A stretch of DNA of 64,000 nt from Streptomyces ferrugineus (lineage in GTDB: Bacteria; Actinomycetota; Actinomycetes; Streptomycetales; Streptomycetaceae). Shown piece by piece: positions 1 through 9,105 of the stretch (its first letter is position 1; each line of letters opens with the position of its first letter). The stretch spans positions 8,345,001-8,409,000 of the forward strand of contig NZ_CP063373.1 in the NCBI RefSeq assembly GCF_015160855.1. The letters are read 5' to 3'. Position numbers and translations under genes: made by a program. The notes under the pieces are model-generated. The model had not been told where the DNA came from, did no database searches, and saw nothing but the letters and a program-made list of their open reading frames with translations.

Positions 1-826
1 CGACCTCCTTGAGCGCGGCCTCGCGGACCTTCTCGGGCAGGTCGGCGGCCTCGACCCGGGCGCGGTAGTCGTCCGACTCCTCGCCGTCCTGCTCGCCGTT
101 CAGCTCGCGCAGCTCCTTGCGTACGGCTTCGAGCTGACGGCGCAGCAGGAACTCGCGCTGCTGCTTGTCGACGCCTTCCTGGACGTCCTTGGCGATGGTC
201 TCGGCGACGTCCTGCTCGGCGAGGTGGTCACGCAGCTGCTGGGTGGCGAGCTTCAGCCGGGCCACCGGGTCGGCGGTCTCCAGCAGCTCGACCTTCTGAT
301 CGGTGGTCAGGAAGGGCGAGTACCCGGAGTTGTCGGCGAGCTGGGACACATCGTCGATGGCCTGCACGCGATCGACGACCTGCCAGGCGCCGCGCTTGCG
401 CAGCCAGGCGGTGGCGAGGGCCTTGTACTCCTTCACCAGCTCGCCGACCTGTCCGGGCAGCGGCTCGGGCACGCTCTCGTCGATCCGGGTCCCCTCGACC
501 CACAGTGCGGCACCCGGCCCGGTCGTCCCGGCGCCGATCCGCACCCGACCGCGCCCGCGGATCAGGGCCCCGGGGTCGCCGTCGGCCAGCCGGCCGACCT
601 GCTCGACGGTGCCGAGCACACCGGTGCCCGGGTACGTCCCGTCGATGCGCGGCACCAACAGCACCCTGGGCTTTCCGGGTGTGGCCCGGGCGGCGGCCTG
701 GGCGGCCTCCACCGCGGCGCGTACATCGGCGTCGTTCAAGTCCAGCGGGACCACCATCCCGGGCAGCACGACGTCGTCGTCGAGCGGCAGCACGGGCAGG
801 GTGAGCGATGTGGACGTTGAAGCCAT
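1..826 (-). CDS. lon: Lon protease (endopeptidase La), N-terminal part
   Basis: This is the 5' part of the gene for the ATP-dependent cytosolic protease that degrades misfolded and regulatory proteins. About 275 codons are visible and the gene runs off the left edge. The translation begins MASTSTSLTLPVLPLDDDVV, the usual opening of the LON substrate-binding domain, and continues into the charged helical linker (QREFLLRRQLEAVRKELREL). The AAA+ and Ser/Lys protease domains lie outside the window. The ATG at 826 is preceded by a GGGGAG ribosome binding site. An inverted repeat matching the HspR operator sits 23 bases upstream, so heat-shock control is likely. The gene runs in the same direction as the rhomboid-like gene at 916-1701 but has its own control region. 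Confidence 0.93.
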   Translation of the reverse strand, partial: MASTSTSLTLPVLPLDDDVVLPGMVVPLDLNDADVRAAVEAAQAAARATPGKPRVLLVPRIDGTYPGTGVLGTVEQVGRLADGDPGALIRGRGRVRIGAGTTGPGAALWVEGTRIDESVPEPLPGQVGELVKEYKALATAWLRKRGAWQVVDRVQAIDDVSQLADNSGYSPFLTTDQKVELLETADPVARLKLATQQLRDHLAEQDVAETIAKDVQEGVDKQQREFLLRRQLEAVRKELRELNGEQDGEESDDYRARVEAADLPEKVREAALKEV

Positions 827-848
827 GATCTCCCCTTAGGCAGTCAAG

Positions 849-867
849 TTGAGTTATGCCGACTCAA
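849..867 (-). promoter_or_regulatory. HAIR-like HspR operator upstream of lon
   Basis: The sequence shows TTGAGT-N7-ACTCAA, a perfect 6-bp inverted repeat. It matches the core of the HspR-associated inverted repeat (CTTGAGT-N7-ACTCAAG); only the outermost base pair is lost. In S. coelicolor, lon belongs to the HspR regulon with dnaK and clpB. The site lies between the lon start codon and the upstream gene, where a repressor would block the lon promoter. Another TTGAGG half-site follows at 871-876. Confidence 0.7.
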
Positions 868-915
868 TGCTTGAGGGAGCCCTGATGTTCCCCGCCATCC
901 GTTCGCTGTCAGCGA

Positions 916-1701
916 TCAGCTCCTCGACAGCCGGTGACCTCGGCTTTTGTGCCAGCGCCGCACCATCGGCCACAGACCCACCCCGACGATCAGGGCGAAC
1001 AGATGCCCCCAGTTGGTCAGCGGGTCCGTGAGGTTCAGCAGGTCCTGGATCAGCAGCCCCCCGAACAGCGCCGGCACCGACCACCGCAGCCACGGCCGCA
1101 GCAGCCCGGCCAGCGCGCCGACGCTCGCCGCGACGCCGAAGCTGACGCCGTAGTCGAGTCGGTGCAGCGAACTGCCGGGAAGGTGGCCGGCCAGCACCGC
1201 GAGCCCCACCGGAACCTCGGTCGCGAGGGTGGCCAGGACATGCCCGGCCAGGAAGACGACGGCCGTGCGCGCACCGCCGACGCGCCGCTCCAGCGCGGTG
1301 AGCACGAGCAGGAAGCAGAGGGTGTACGGCGCCGTGATCCCGCCCGCCGTCCACAGCGCACTGGCGAGCAGCACCAGCATCGGCGTGCGCACGAGGTGGG
1401 CCACATCGGTGCTGGAGCCCTGGTGCAGGGCGTGGACGAGGACCGGGTCGGCGTAGGCGGCGAACAGGGAGGTGACGGCCAGTACGGCGCCGAAGGCGAA
1501 GGTGAACGGGGTGCCGGTCGGGGTGGGAAGCAGGCGCCAGGGCCGGAGGGACCGGACTCGCGCCGCCGGGGCCTCACCCTCGGCGACCTCGGCGACCTCG
1601 ACGACGCCCGGCGCCGCACCGACGGCACCCGGCAGCGGCCCGCGCTGCCGCGGCATCCCGTCCAGCAGCTTGGGCGCCTCCGCCGTCACAGTCCGTTTCA
1701 A
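916..1701 (-). CDS. Rhomboid-like integral membrane protein
   Basis: This 261-residue membrane protein has a basic, Pro/Ala-rich N-terminal 60 residues and then six or so hydrophobic segments (for example FAFGAVLAVTSLFAAYAD and PMLVLLASALWTAGGI). Its layout matches the rhomboid-like proteins of actinobacteria. The region that would carry the catalytic serine reads LDYGVSFGVAASVGALAG, which contains no clear GxSG motif, so proteolytic activity is doubtful. A TTG start at 1701 is preferred over an ATG 42 bases upstream, because GGAAGGAG lies nine bases before the TTG. The gene precedes lon in the same orientation, but the HAIR site between them argues for separate transcription. Confidence 0.7.
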   Translation of the reverse strand: MKRTVTAEAPKLLDGMPRQRGPLPGAVGAAPGVVEVAEVAEGEAPAARVRSLRPWRLLPTPTGTPFTFAFGAVLAVTSLFAAYADPVLVHALHQGSSTDVAHLVRTPMLVLLASALWTAGGITAPYTLCFLLVLTALERRVGGARTAVVFLAGHVLATLATEVPVGLAVLAGHLPGSSLHRLDYGVSFGVAASVGALAGLLRPWLRWSVPALFGGLLIQDLLNLTDPLTNWGHLFALIVGVGLWPMVRRWHKSRGHRLSRS

Positions 1702-1894
1702 GGTGAGGCGCTCCTTCCGATCACCCCACCCTTGGACCGCCACCCACCCATGTCTGTGATCAGCGCCACACCTGGGCCGATTCTCAGCAACCTCTCAAGA
1801 ACCACTCGCGTCTTACGGGGTTCGCACCCCGTCAACCCGGAGCGCCCCGGGTAATTCCCCCGGCCGGGCCAACCGGAGCTGCGAGGATGACCCG

Positions 1895-2572
1895 ATGCCC
1901 ACTTCGTACGACATCCCCGAAGTCCTGGACCGTCGCGAGGGCCCGCACGGCGAGATCGTGTTGCGGCGGCACGGTGAACTGCTCCAGATCATCGCGAACG
2001 GCTGTTTCCTGATGGACACCTCCGACGGGCGCTCGGAGCGGCTGCTGGTCGACGCCGCGCTCGGCGCGCTGGACGGGCGTTCCGGGCCTCGGCTGCTGAT
2101 CGGCGGGCTGGGCGTGGGGTTCTCGCTCGCACACGCCGCCGGCGATCCGCGCCCGGGACGGATCACCGTGGTCGAGCGCGAGAGCGCGATTATCGGCTGG
2201 CATCTCGACGGCCCCTTGGCGGAGTTCTCCGCCCGCGCCCTCGCCGACCCGCGCACCGAGATTCTGGAAACTGATCTGGTGGCGTACGTACATGAGACTT
2301 CCGCCACGTATGACGCCTTGTGTCTCGACATTGACAACGGCCCCGGATGGACCGTCACCGAGGGCAACGACAGCCTCTACTCACCGAGCGGACTGGCAGC
2401 GTGCGCACGGGTGTTGAGGCCCGGCGGGGTGCTGGCGGTATGGTCGGCCCAGCCCTCTCCGGAATTCGAAGAAACCTTGTGTAATGCCGGATTCCAGCAG
2501 GTGCGTACCGAAGAGATCCCCGTTGCCCGGGGCGTTCCGGACGTCGTACACCTCGCCGTCCGACCTGGATAG
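1895..2572 (+). CDS. Spermidine synthase-like Rossmann-fold protein
   Basis: This 225-residue protein has the fold of the polyamine aminopropyltransferase (SpeE-like) and SAM-methyltransferase superfamily. A glycine-rich nucleotide loop, LLIGGLGVGFSLA, lies near residues 66-78. It is followed by VVERESAIIGWH, with the acidic residue ending strand 2, and by YDALCLDIDNGP around residue 138. It lacks the N-terminal beta domain of true spermidine synthases and is shorter than them (usually about 280 residues). Polyamine synthesis is therefore not established; a stand-alone actinobacterial spermidine-synthase-family protein is the safest call. It stands alone, ahead of the two-component genes. Confidence 0.7.
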   Translation: MPTSYDIPEVLDRREGPHGEIVLRRHGELLQIIANGCFLMDTSDGRSERLLVDAALGALDGRSGPRLLIGGLGVGFSLAHAAGDPRPGRITVVERESAIIGWHLDGPLAEFSARALADPRTEILETDLVAYVHETSATYDALCLDIDNGPGWTVTEGNDSLYSPSGLAACARVLRPGGVLAVWSAQPSPEFEETLCNAGFQQVRTEEIPVARGVPDVVHLAVRPG

Positions 2573-2704
2573 CCCTGGCGCGGTGACTCCCCGTACTCTG
2601 CTTCCCTGACGCGGATCATTCAAGCGTCAATCGCAAGCATGCGCAGGCATAGCCAGTCAGAGGAATCACCCCACGGATTCCGGAAAGCAACTTTGGGGCG
2701 GGCG

Positions 2705-3442
2705 ATGGAGCAGACACACACCTCCCACAACGGCACGGCGGCGACCCCGGGCGCACAGCGCCGGGTCCTGGTGGTCGAGGACGATCCGACCATCGTGGAC
2801 GCCATCGCGGCCCGCCTGCGCGCCGAGGGTTTCCTCGTGCAGACGGCGGGCGACGGTCCGGCGGCCGTCGACACGGCCGAGGCCTGGCAGCCGGACCTGC
2901 TGATCCTCGACATCATGCTGCCGGGCTTCGACGGCCTGGAAGTGTGCCGTCGGGTGCAGGCCCAGCGGCCGGTGCCGGTGCTGATGCTGACCGCGCGCGA
3001 CGACGAGACCGACATGCTGGTCGGGCTCGGCGTCGGCGCCGACGACTACATGACCAAGCCGTTCTCGATGCGGGAGCTGGCGGCACGCGTGCATGTGCTG
3101 CTGCGCCGCGTCGAGCGCGCCGCGCTGGCCGCCACGACCCCGCGCTCGGGCATCCTGCGGCTCGGCGAGCTGGAGATCGACCACGCGCAGCGCCGGGTGC
3201 GGGTCCGCAGTGAGGACGTCCACCTCACGCCGACCGAGTTCGACCTCCTGGTGTGCCTGGCGAACACCCCGCGCGCGGTCCTCTCGCGCGAGCAGCTGCT
3301 CGCCGAGGTGTGGGACTGGGCGGACGCCTCCGGCACCCGCACGGTCGACAGCCACATCAAGGCGCTGCGCCGGAAGATCGGCGCCGAGCGGATCCGTACC
3401 GTGCACGGCGTGGGCTACGCCCTGGAGACACCGACGCCATGA
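2705..3442 (+). CDS. OmpR/PhoB-type response regulator
   Basis: This is a DNA-binding response regulator of 245 residues. The receiver domain (about residues 20-135) has acidic DD at 26-27, the phospho-acceptor Asp69 in LLILDIMLPG, the switch Thr in LMLTARDD and the conserved Lys in MTKPFS. The C-terminal winged helix (about 150-240) ends with the typical RTVHGVGYALE. The ATG at 2705 is preferred to upstream in-frame ATGs because GGGGCGG precedes it. Its stop overlaps the start of the kinase gene (ATGA), so the two are translationally coupled. By position they resemble the SCO5283/SCO5282 pair of S. coelicolor; the signal sensed is not known to me. Confidence 0.93.
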   Translation: MEQTHTSHNGTAATPGAQRRVLVVEDDPTIVDAIAARLRAEGFLVQTAGDGPAAVDTAEAWQPDLLILDIMLPGFDGLEVCRRVQAQRPVPVLMLTARDDETDMLVGLGVGADDYMTKPFSMRELAARVHVLLRRVERAALAATTPRSGILRLGELEIDHAQRRVRVRSEDVHLTPTEFDLLVCLANTPRAVLSREQLLAEVWDWADASGTRTVDSHIKALRRKIGAERIRTVHGVGYALETPTP

Positions 3443-4545
3443 GCGACGGGCCGGCCCCGCGGGGCGGCCCCGGGGAGCCCTGGGGCGGAGTGAGTCCGTT
3501 CTCGATCAAGACCAAGCTGGGCGCGCTGGTCGTCATCGCGGTGCTGATCACCACCGGCCTGTCGATGATCGCGGTGCGCACCCAGACGGAGCTGCGCTTC
3601 ATCACGGTCTTCTCGATGATCGCCACCCTGCTCATCACGCAGTTCGTGGCGCACTCGCTCACCGCGCCGCTGGACGAGATGAACGCGGTGGCCCGGTCCA
3701 TCTCGCAGGGCGACTACACGCGCCGGGTGCGTGAGAACCGCCGCGACGAGCTGGGCGACCTGGCCGAGACGATCAATCTGATGGCCGACGAGCTGGAGGC
3801 CCAGGACCAGCAGCGCAAGGAACTTGTGGCAAATGTCTCCCACGAGCTGCGCACCCCGATCGCGGGCCTGCGGGCCGTCCTGGAGAACGTCGTCGACGGC
3901 ATCGCCGAGGCCGACCCCGAGACGATGCGCACGGCCCTGAAGCAGACCGAGCGCCTCGGCCGGCTCGTGGAGACCCTCCTCGACCTGTCCCGGCTGGACA
4001 ACGGCGTCGTACCGCTGCGCATGCGGCGCTTCGAGGTCTGGCCGTACCTGTCCGGCGTGCTCAAGGAGGCCAACATGGTCGCCGGGGCGCGCGCGGGCAT
4101 GGCGTCGGGATCCGGCAGCCACACCCGCACCGACGTCCATCTGCACCTCGACGTCTCCCCGCCGGAGCTGACCGCGCACGCCGACCCCGAGCGCATCCAC
4201 CAGGTCGTCGCCAACCTCATCGACAACGCGATCAAGCACAGCCCCCCGCACGGCCGCGTGACGGTCAAGGCGCGGCGCGGGCCCTACCCTCAGTCGCTGG
4301 AGCTGGAGGTCCTGGACGAGGGCCCGGGTATCCCGAGGTCGGAGTGGCACAAGGTCTTCGAACGCTTCAACCGGGGCGCCGTCCGCCGCCCGCACGGGCC
4401 GGGCAGCGACGGCGGTACGGGGCTGGGGCTGGCCATCGCGCGCTGGGCCGTGGATCTGCACGGCGGTCGGATCGGGGTGGCCGAATCCGATCGGGGTTGC
4501 CGGATTCTTGTCACCCTCCCAGGGCAGTCTTCCGTTCAAAGTTGA
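3439..4545 (+). CDS. Sensor histidine kinase (HAMP, HisKA, HATPase)
   Basis: This 368-residue membrane kinase is the partner of the preceding response regulator. Two transmembrane segments (about 27-47 and 54-74) are separated by only a handful of residues, so there is almost no extracytoplasmic sensor loop; sensing is probably within the membrane or cytoplasmic. A HAMP linker (about 72-125) leads to the H-box VSHELRTP with His135. The ATPase domain shows the N box (VVANLIDNAIKHSP), G1 (DEGPGIP) and G2 (GTGLGLAIA). The gene overlaps the regulator by four bases. The short input region is the notable trait. Confidence 0.93.
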   Translation: MSDGPAPRGGPGEPWGGVSPFSIKTKLGALVVIAVLITTGLSMIAVRTQTELRFITVFSMIATLLITQFVAHSLTAPLDEMNAVARSISQGDYTRRVRENRRDELGDLAETINLMADELEAQDQQRKELVANVSHELRTPIAGLRAVLENVVDGIAEADPETMRTALKQTERLGRLVETLLDLSRLDNGVVPLRMRRFEVWPYLSGVLKEANMVAGARAGMASGSGSHTRTDVHLHLDVSPPELTAHADPERIHQVVANLIDNAIKHSPPHGRVTVKARRGPYPQSLELEVLDEGPGIPRSEWHKVFERFNRGAVRRPHGPGSDGGTGLGLAIARWAVDLHGGRIGVAESDRGCRILVTLPGQSSVQS

Positions 4546-4746
4546 CGTAAAGTTCGAAGCGGAGCCACAAGATCCACGTCGGTCCTGGCTGACGGACACG
4601 TGTGATCAGGTCCAGACCTGCGCTTTCGGTGCGCCCGGTCGGGCTCACCCCATCCCATCTGAAGCGGAACCTCGCTTGTTTCCCGCCATTTCCCGGCACG
4701 AAACACGCTTTCTGATGTGACTTACGCGACGATGACCTTGCTCGGC

Positions 4747-4776
4747 CTGACCTTCCCGGCCATGGAGGCGTAGCCT
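4747..4776 (+). promoter_or_regulatory. Candidate sucA promoter
   Basis: CTGACC and TAGCCT are 18 bases apart, in fair agreement with vegetative Streptomyces promoters (TTGACA and TANNNT). Transcription would begin near 4783, giving a leader of about 44 bases before the GTG at 4827. It is the best match in the 281-base gap between the kinase and sucA, but the -35 is only partly conserved. No regulator site was recognised. Confidence 0.35.
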
Positions 4777-4826
4777 TTATTCCCGCTGTCCATCACCTTG
4801 TGAAGCGGAAGAGGGCGGTTGCCGCC

Positions 4827-7800
4827 GTGTCGCCACAGTCCCCCAGTAACGCATCGAGCATCTCGACCGACACCGACCAAGCGGGCAAGAACCCCGCTGC
4901 CGCGTTCGGTCCGAACGAGTGGCTCGTCGACGAGATCTATCAGCAGTACCTCCAGGACCCGAATTCGGTAGACCGCGCCTGGTGGGACTTCTTCGCCGAC
5001 TACAAGCCGGGAGCGGCCGCCGCCTCGGCTCCGGCGGGCACTGCGGCCGCGGGGGCCGCAGAGACCACCACGGCCCCCAAGCCCGCGGCGGCCCCGGCTC
5101 CGGCCGCCCCGTCGGCGCCGGCCCCCGCGGCCCCGAAGCCGGCCGCCGCCGCGCCCGCCGCGCCGGCCGCCGCTCCGGCGAAGCCCGCCGCCGCGAAGCC
5201 CGCCCAGCCGAAGAAGGCCGAGCCCGCCGCCGCGGCGGACGGTCCGGAGCTGGTGACGCTGCGCGGCCCGGCCGCCGCGGTCGCGAAGAACATGAACGCC
5301 TCGCTGGAGCTGCCCACGGCCACGTCCGTGCGCGCGGTCCCGGTGAAGCTGCTGTTCGACAACCGCATCGTCATCAACAACCACCTCAAGCGCGCCCGGG
5401 GCGGGAAGATCTCCTTCACGCACCTGATCGGCTACGCGATGGTGCAGGCCATCAAGGCCATGCCGTCGATGAACTACGCCTTCGGCGAGAAGGACGGCAA
5501 GCCGACGCTGATCAAGCCGGCGCACGTCAACCTCGGCCTGGCCATCGACCTGGTGAAGCCCAACGGCGACCGCCAGCTCGTCGTGGCCGCCATCAAGAAG
5601 GCCGAGACGCTGAACTTCTTCGAGTTCTGGCAGGCCTACGAGGACATCGTCCGCCGCGCCCGCGACGGCAAGCTGACGATGGACGACTTCACCGGCGTCA
5701 CGGTCTCCCTGACCAACCCCGGCGGCCTCGGCACCGTCCACTCGGTCCCGCGCCTCATGCCCGGCCAGTCGGTCATCATGGGCGTCGGCTCCATGGACTA
5801 CCCGGCGGAGTTCCAGGGCACGAGCCAGGACACCCTGAACAAGCTCGGCATCTCCAAGGTCATGACGCTCACGTCGACGTACGACCACCGAGTGATCCAG
5901 GGCGCCGCGTCCGGCGAGTTCCTGCGCCAGGTCGCCAACCTGCTGCTCGGCGAGGGCGAGTTCTACGACGAGATCTTCAAGGCGCTGCGCATCCCCTACG
6001 AGCCGGTCCGCTGGCTCAAGGACATCGACGCCAGCCACGACGACGACGTCACCAAGGCCGCCCGGGTCTTCGAGCTGATCCACTCCTACCGGGTCCGCGG
6101 CCATGTCATGGCCGACACCGACCCGCTGGAGTACCGCCAGCGCAAGCACCCCGACCTGGACATCACCGAGCACGGCCTCACCCTGTGGGACCTGGAGCGC
6201 GAGTTCGCCGTCGGCGGCTTCTCCGGCAAGTCCCTGATGAAGCTGCGCGACATCCTCGGCGTCCTGCGCGACTCGTACTGCCGCACCACCGGCATCGAGT
6301 TCATGCACATCCAGGACCCGAAGCAGCGCAAGTGGATCCAGGACCGCGTGGAGCGCGGCCACACCAAGCCCGAGCGCGAGGAGCAGCTGCGCATCCTGCG
6401 CCGGCTGAACGCGGCGGAGGCCTTCGAGACCTTCCTGCAGACCAAGTACGTCGGCCAGAAGCGCTTCTCCCTGGAGGGCGGCGAGTCCGTCATCCCGCTG
6501 CTCGACGCGGTGCTGGACTCGGCCGCCGAGTCCCGCCTGGACGAGGTCGTCATCGGCATGGCCCACCGCGGCCGCCTGAACGTGCTCGCCAACATCGTCG
6601 GCAAGTCGTACGCCCAGATCTTCCGCGAGTTCGAGGGCAACCTCGACCCGAAGTCGATGCACGGCTCCGGCGACGTGAAGTACCACCTGGGCGCCGAGGG
6701 CACCTTCACCGGCCTGGACGGCGAGCAGATCAAGGTCTCCCTGGTCGCGAACCCCTCCCACCTGGAGGCGGTCGACCCGGTCCTGGAGGGCGTCGCGCGC
6801 GCCAAGCAGGACGTCATCGGCAAGGGCGGCACCGACTTCACGGTCCTGCCCGTGGCGATCCACGGCGACGCGGCCTTCGCGGGCCAGGGCGTGGTGGCCG
6901 AGACCCTGAACATGTCGCAGCTGCGCGGCTACCGCACCGGCGGCACCGTCCACATCGTGATCAACAACCAGGTCGGCTTCACGGCGGCTCCCGAGTCGTC
7001 GCGCTCCTCGATGTACGCCACCGACGTGGCCCGCATGATCGAGGCGCCGATCTTCCACGTGAACGGCGACGACCCCGAGGCGGTCGTCCGCGTCGCCCGT
7101 CTGGCCTTCGAGTTCCGCCAGGCGTTCAACAAGGACGTCGTGATCGACCTCATCTGCTACCGCCGCCGCGGTCACAACGAGTCGGACAACCCGGCCTTCA
7201 CCCAGCCGCTGATGTACGACCTGATCGACAAGAAGCGCTCGGTGCGCAAGCTCTACACCGAGTCCCTCATCGGTCGCGGCGACATCACCCTGGAAGAGGC
7301 CGAGCAGGCGCTGCAGGACTACCAGGGCCAGCTGGAGAAGGTCTTCACGGAGGTCCGCGAGGCCACCGCGCAGTCGGCCACCGCCGAGCCCGCCGACCCG
7401 CAGGCCGAGTTCCCGGTCGCCGTCGGCACGGCGGTCACCACGGAGACCGTCAAGCGGATCGCGGAGTCCCAGGTCAACATCCCCGACCACATCACCGTCC
7501 ACCCGCGTCTGCTGCCGCAGCTGCAGCGCCGGGCGTCGATGGTCGAGGACGGCACCATCGACTGGGGCATGGGCGAGACCCTCGCGGTCGGCTCCCTGCT
7601 CCTCGAGGGTGTCCCGGTCCGGCTGGCCGGCCAGGACTCGCAGCGCGGTACGTTCGGCCAGCGCCACGCGGTCATCATCGACAACCGCACGGGCGACGAG
7701 TTCACCCCGCTGATGTACCTCTCCGAGGACCAGGCGCGGCTGAACGTCTACAACTCCCTGCTGTCCGAGTACGCCGCGATGGGCTTCGAGTACGGCTACT

Positions 7801-8606
7801 CGCTGGCCCGCCCGAACGCGCTCGTGATGTGGGAGGCCCAGTTCGGCGACTTCGTCAACGGCGCCCAGACGGTCGTGGACGAGTTCATCTCGTCGGCCGA
7901 GCAGAAGTGGGCCCAGACCTCCGGCGTCGTGCTGCTGCTGCCGCACGGCTACGAGGGCCAGGGCCCGGACCACTCCTCGGCCCGCCCGGAGCGGTTCCTG
8001 CAGCTGTGCGCGCAGAACAACATGACGGTCGCCATGCCGACGTCGCCGTCGAACTACTTCCACCTCCTGCGGTGGCAGGTGCACAACCCGCACCACAAGC
8101 CGCTGGTCGTCTTCACGCCGAAGTCGATGCTGCGTCTGAAGGCCGCGGCGTCGAAGGCGGAGGAGTTCACGACGGGCCAGTTCCAGCCGGTCATCGGGGA
8201 CGCCGCGGTCGACCCGGCCGCCGTCAAGAAGGTCGTCTTCACCGCCGGCAAGGTCTACTACGACCTGGAGGCCGAGCGGAAGAAGCGCGGCGTCACGGAC
8301 ACGGCGATCATCCGCATCGAGCGCCTGTACCCGCTGCCGGGTGCCGAACTCCAGGCGGAGATCAAGAAGTACCCGAACGCCGAGAAGTACCTGTGGGCCC
8401 AGGAGGAGCCGGCGAACCAGGGCTTCTGGCCGTTCATCGCGCTCAACCTGATCGACCACCTGGACCTGGCGGTCGGCGCCGACGTGCCGCACGGCGAGCG
8501 CCTGCGCCGCATCTCCCGTCCGCACTCCTCGTCCCCGGCCGTCGGTTCCGCCAAGCGGCACCAGGCCGAGCAGGAGCAGCTGGTGCGTGAGGTGTTCGAG
8601 GCCTGA
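4827..8606 (+). CDS. sucA: Multifunctional 2-oxoglutarate metabolism enzyme (E2-E1 fusion)
   Basis: This is the 1259-residue actinobacterial E1 component of the 2-oxoglutarate dehydrogenase complex (Kgd/OdhA type) of the TCA cycle. Domains in order: an N-terminal E1 helix ([16 protein letters not shown]), an Ala/Pro/Lys linker at about 70-150, an acyltransferase (E2-like) core at about 150-370 with active-site motif TYDHRVIQG (His354), then the thiamine-diphosphate E1 domain ([36 protein letters not shown]). There is no lipoyl domain, as expected for this family. The GTG at 4827 gives the usual MSPQSPS opening; another GTG at 4800 would add nine residues. A perfect hairpin follows the stop. 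Activity in relatives is controlled by an FHA protein (GarA/OdhI) that is not in this window. Confidence 0.95.
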   Translation: MSPQSPSNASSISTDTDQAGKNPAAAFGPNEWLVDEIYQQYLQDPNSVDRAWWDFFADYKPGAAAASAPAGTAAAGAAETTTAPKPAAAPAPAAPSAPAPAAPKPAAAAPAAPAAAPAKPAAAKPAQPKKAEPAAAADGPELVTLRGPAAAVAKNMNASLELPTATSVRAVPVKLLFDNRIVINNHLKRARGGKISFTHLIGYAMVQAIKAMPSMNYAFGEKDGKPTLIKPAHVNLGLAIDLVKPNGDRQLVVAAIKKAETLNFFEFWQAYEDIVRRARDGKLTMDDFTGVTVSLTNPGGLGTVHSVPRLMPGQSVIMGVGSMDYPAEFQGTSQDTLNKLGISKVMTLTSTYDHRVIQGAASGEFLRQVANLLLGEGEFYDEIFKALRIPYEPVRWLKDIDASHDDDVTKAARVFELIHSYRVRGHVMADTDPLEYRQRKHPDLDITEHGLTLWDLEREFAVGGFSGKSLMKLRDILGVLRDSYCRTTGIEFMHIQDPKQRKWIQDRVERGHTKPEREEQLRILRRLNAAEAFETFLQTKYVGQKRFSLEGGESVIPLLDAVLDSAAESRLDEVVIGMAHRGRLNVLANIVGKSYAQIFREFEGNLDPKSMHGSGDVKYHLGAEGTFTGLDGEQIKVSLVANPSHLEAVDPVLEGVARAKQDVIGKGGTDFTVLPVAIHGDAAFAGQGVVAETLNMSQLRGYRTGGTVHIVINNQVGFTAAPESSRSSMYATDVARMIEAPIFHVNGDDPEAVVRVARLAFEFRQAFNKDVVIDLICYRRRGHNESDNPAFTQPLMYDLIDKKRSVRKLYTESLIGRGDITLEEAEQALQDYQGQLEKVFTEVREATAQSATAEPADPQAEFPVAVGTAVTTETVKRIAESQVNIPDHITVHPRLLPQLQRRASMVEDGTIDWGMGETLAVGSLLLEGVPVRLAGQDSQRGTFGQRHAVIIDNRTGDEFTPLMYLSEDQARLNVYNSLLSEYAAMGFEYGYSLARPNALVMWEAQFGDFVNGAQTVVDEFISSAEQKWAQTSGVVLLLPHGYEGQGPDHSSARPERFLQLCAQNNMTVAMPTSPSNYFHLLRWQVHNPHHKPLVVFTPKSMLRLKAAASKAEEFTTGQFQPVIGDAAVDPAAVKKVVFTAGKVYYDLEAERKKRGVTDTAIIRIERLYPLPGAELQAEIKKYPNAEKYLWAQEEPANQGFWPFIALNLIDHLDLAVGADVPHGERLRRISRPHSSSPAVGSAKRHQAEQEQLVREVFEA

Positions 8607-8625
8607 GCCCTCGGCCCGGTTCCGA

Positions 8626-8676
8626 CCGGAAGGCCCGGCTCCCCAGTCCCTGTGACTGGGGAGCCGGGCCTTCCGG
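8626..8676 (+). terminator. Strong hairpin after sucA
   Basis: A perfect 22-bp inverted repeat (left arm 8626-8647, right arm 8655-8676) encloses a seven-base loop, starting 19 bases after the sucA stop. There is no T-run, which is common for Streptomyces terminators. It separates sucA from the Trypco1/NB-ARC pair. Confidence 0.85.
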
Positions 8677-8684
8677 CATGTGCC

Positions 8685-8712
8685 TTCAACTCGCCCGCCA
8701 CACCAGTAAATT
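8685..8712 (+). promoter_or_regulatory. Candidate promoter of the Trypco1/NB-ARC operon
   Basis: TTCAAC and TAAATT are 16 bases apart, just after the sucA terminator. The -10 fits TANNNT well and is the most AT-rich spot in the gap; the -35 is weak. The expected leader to the ATG at 8773 is about 55 bases. Confidence 0.4.
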
Positions 8713-8772
8713 GAGAGGGGACACACGGAACCCGCCCGGCCGGCGGCCGGGTTGTGACACACGGGGGCGCGA

Positions 8773-9105
8773 ATGGCCGAGTTGCTGCGGATCGCCATGG
8801 GCGACGAGGACGGCGAGGGACAGCTGGTCGTCGAGGTCGAGGACGACGAGCCCGGCATGGTCCGCGCCTCCCGCGTCGGCGACCGTATGCGCGAGGCGTC
8901 CGTCTCCCTGGAAGAGGCCCTGGCCCCCATCCGACGCGCCGCCGAGACGACCCTGCGCACCTTCCAGGCGGCCCGGCCCACCACGGTGGAGCTGGAGTTC
9001 GGCGTGAAGCTCAACGCCAGCGCCGGTGCGGTGCTGACCAAGGCCGGGGTCGAGGGCCATATCGTCGTCAGGCTCGGCTGGGAGCAGAAGGACACCGACG
9101 CGTGA
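8773..9105 (+). CDS. Trypsin-co-occurring domain (Trypco1) protein
   Basis: This 110-residue soluble protein consists of a single small alpha/beta domain: a beta-rich start (LLRIAMGDEDGEGQLVVEVE), a helix (LEEALAPIRRAAETTLRTFQ), then VELEFGVKLNASAGAVL. This is the pattern of the Trypco1 family (CU044_2847-like), described by the Aravind group as an adaptor coded beside trypsin-like conflict proteins. Its stop overlaps the GTG of the next gene (GTGA), and that next protein is a trypsin/NB-ARC fusion, exactly the expected partner. Probable role: regulator or adaptor of the downstream STAND protein. Family assignment is from remembered sequence pattern. Confidence 0.75.
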   Translation: MAELLRIAMGDEDGEGQLVVEVEDDEPGMVRASRVGDRMREASVSLEEALAPIRRAAETTLRTFQAARPTTVELEFGVKLNASAGAVLTKAGVEGHIVVRLGWEQKDTDA

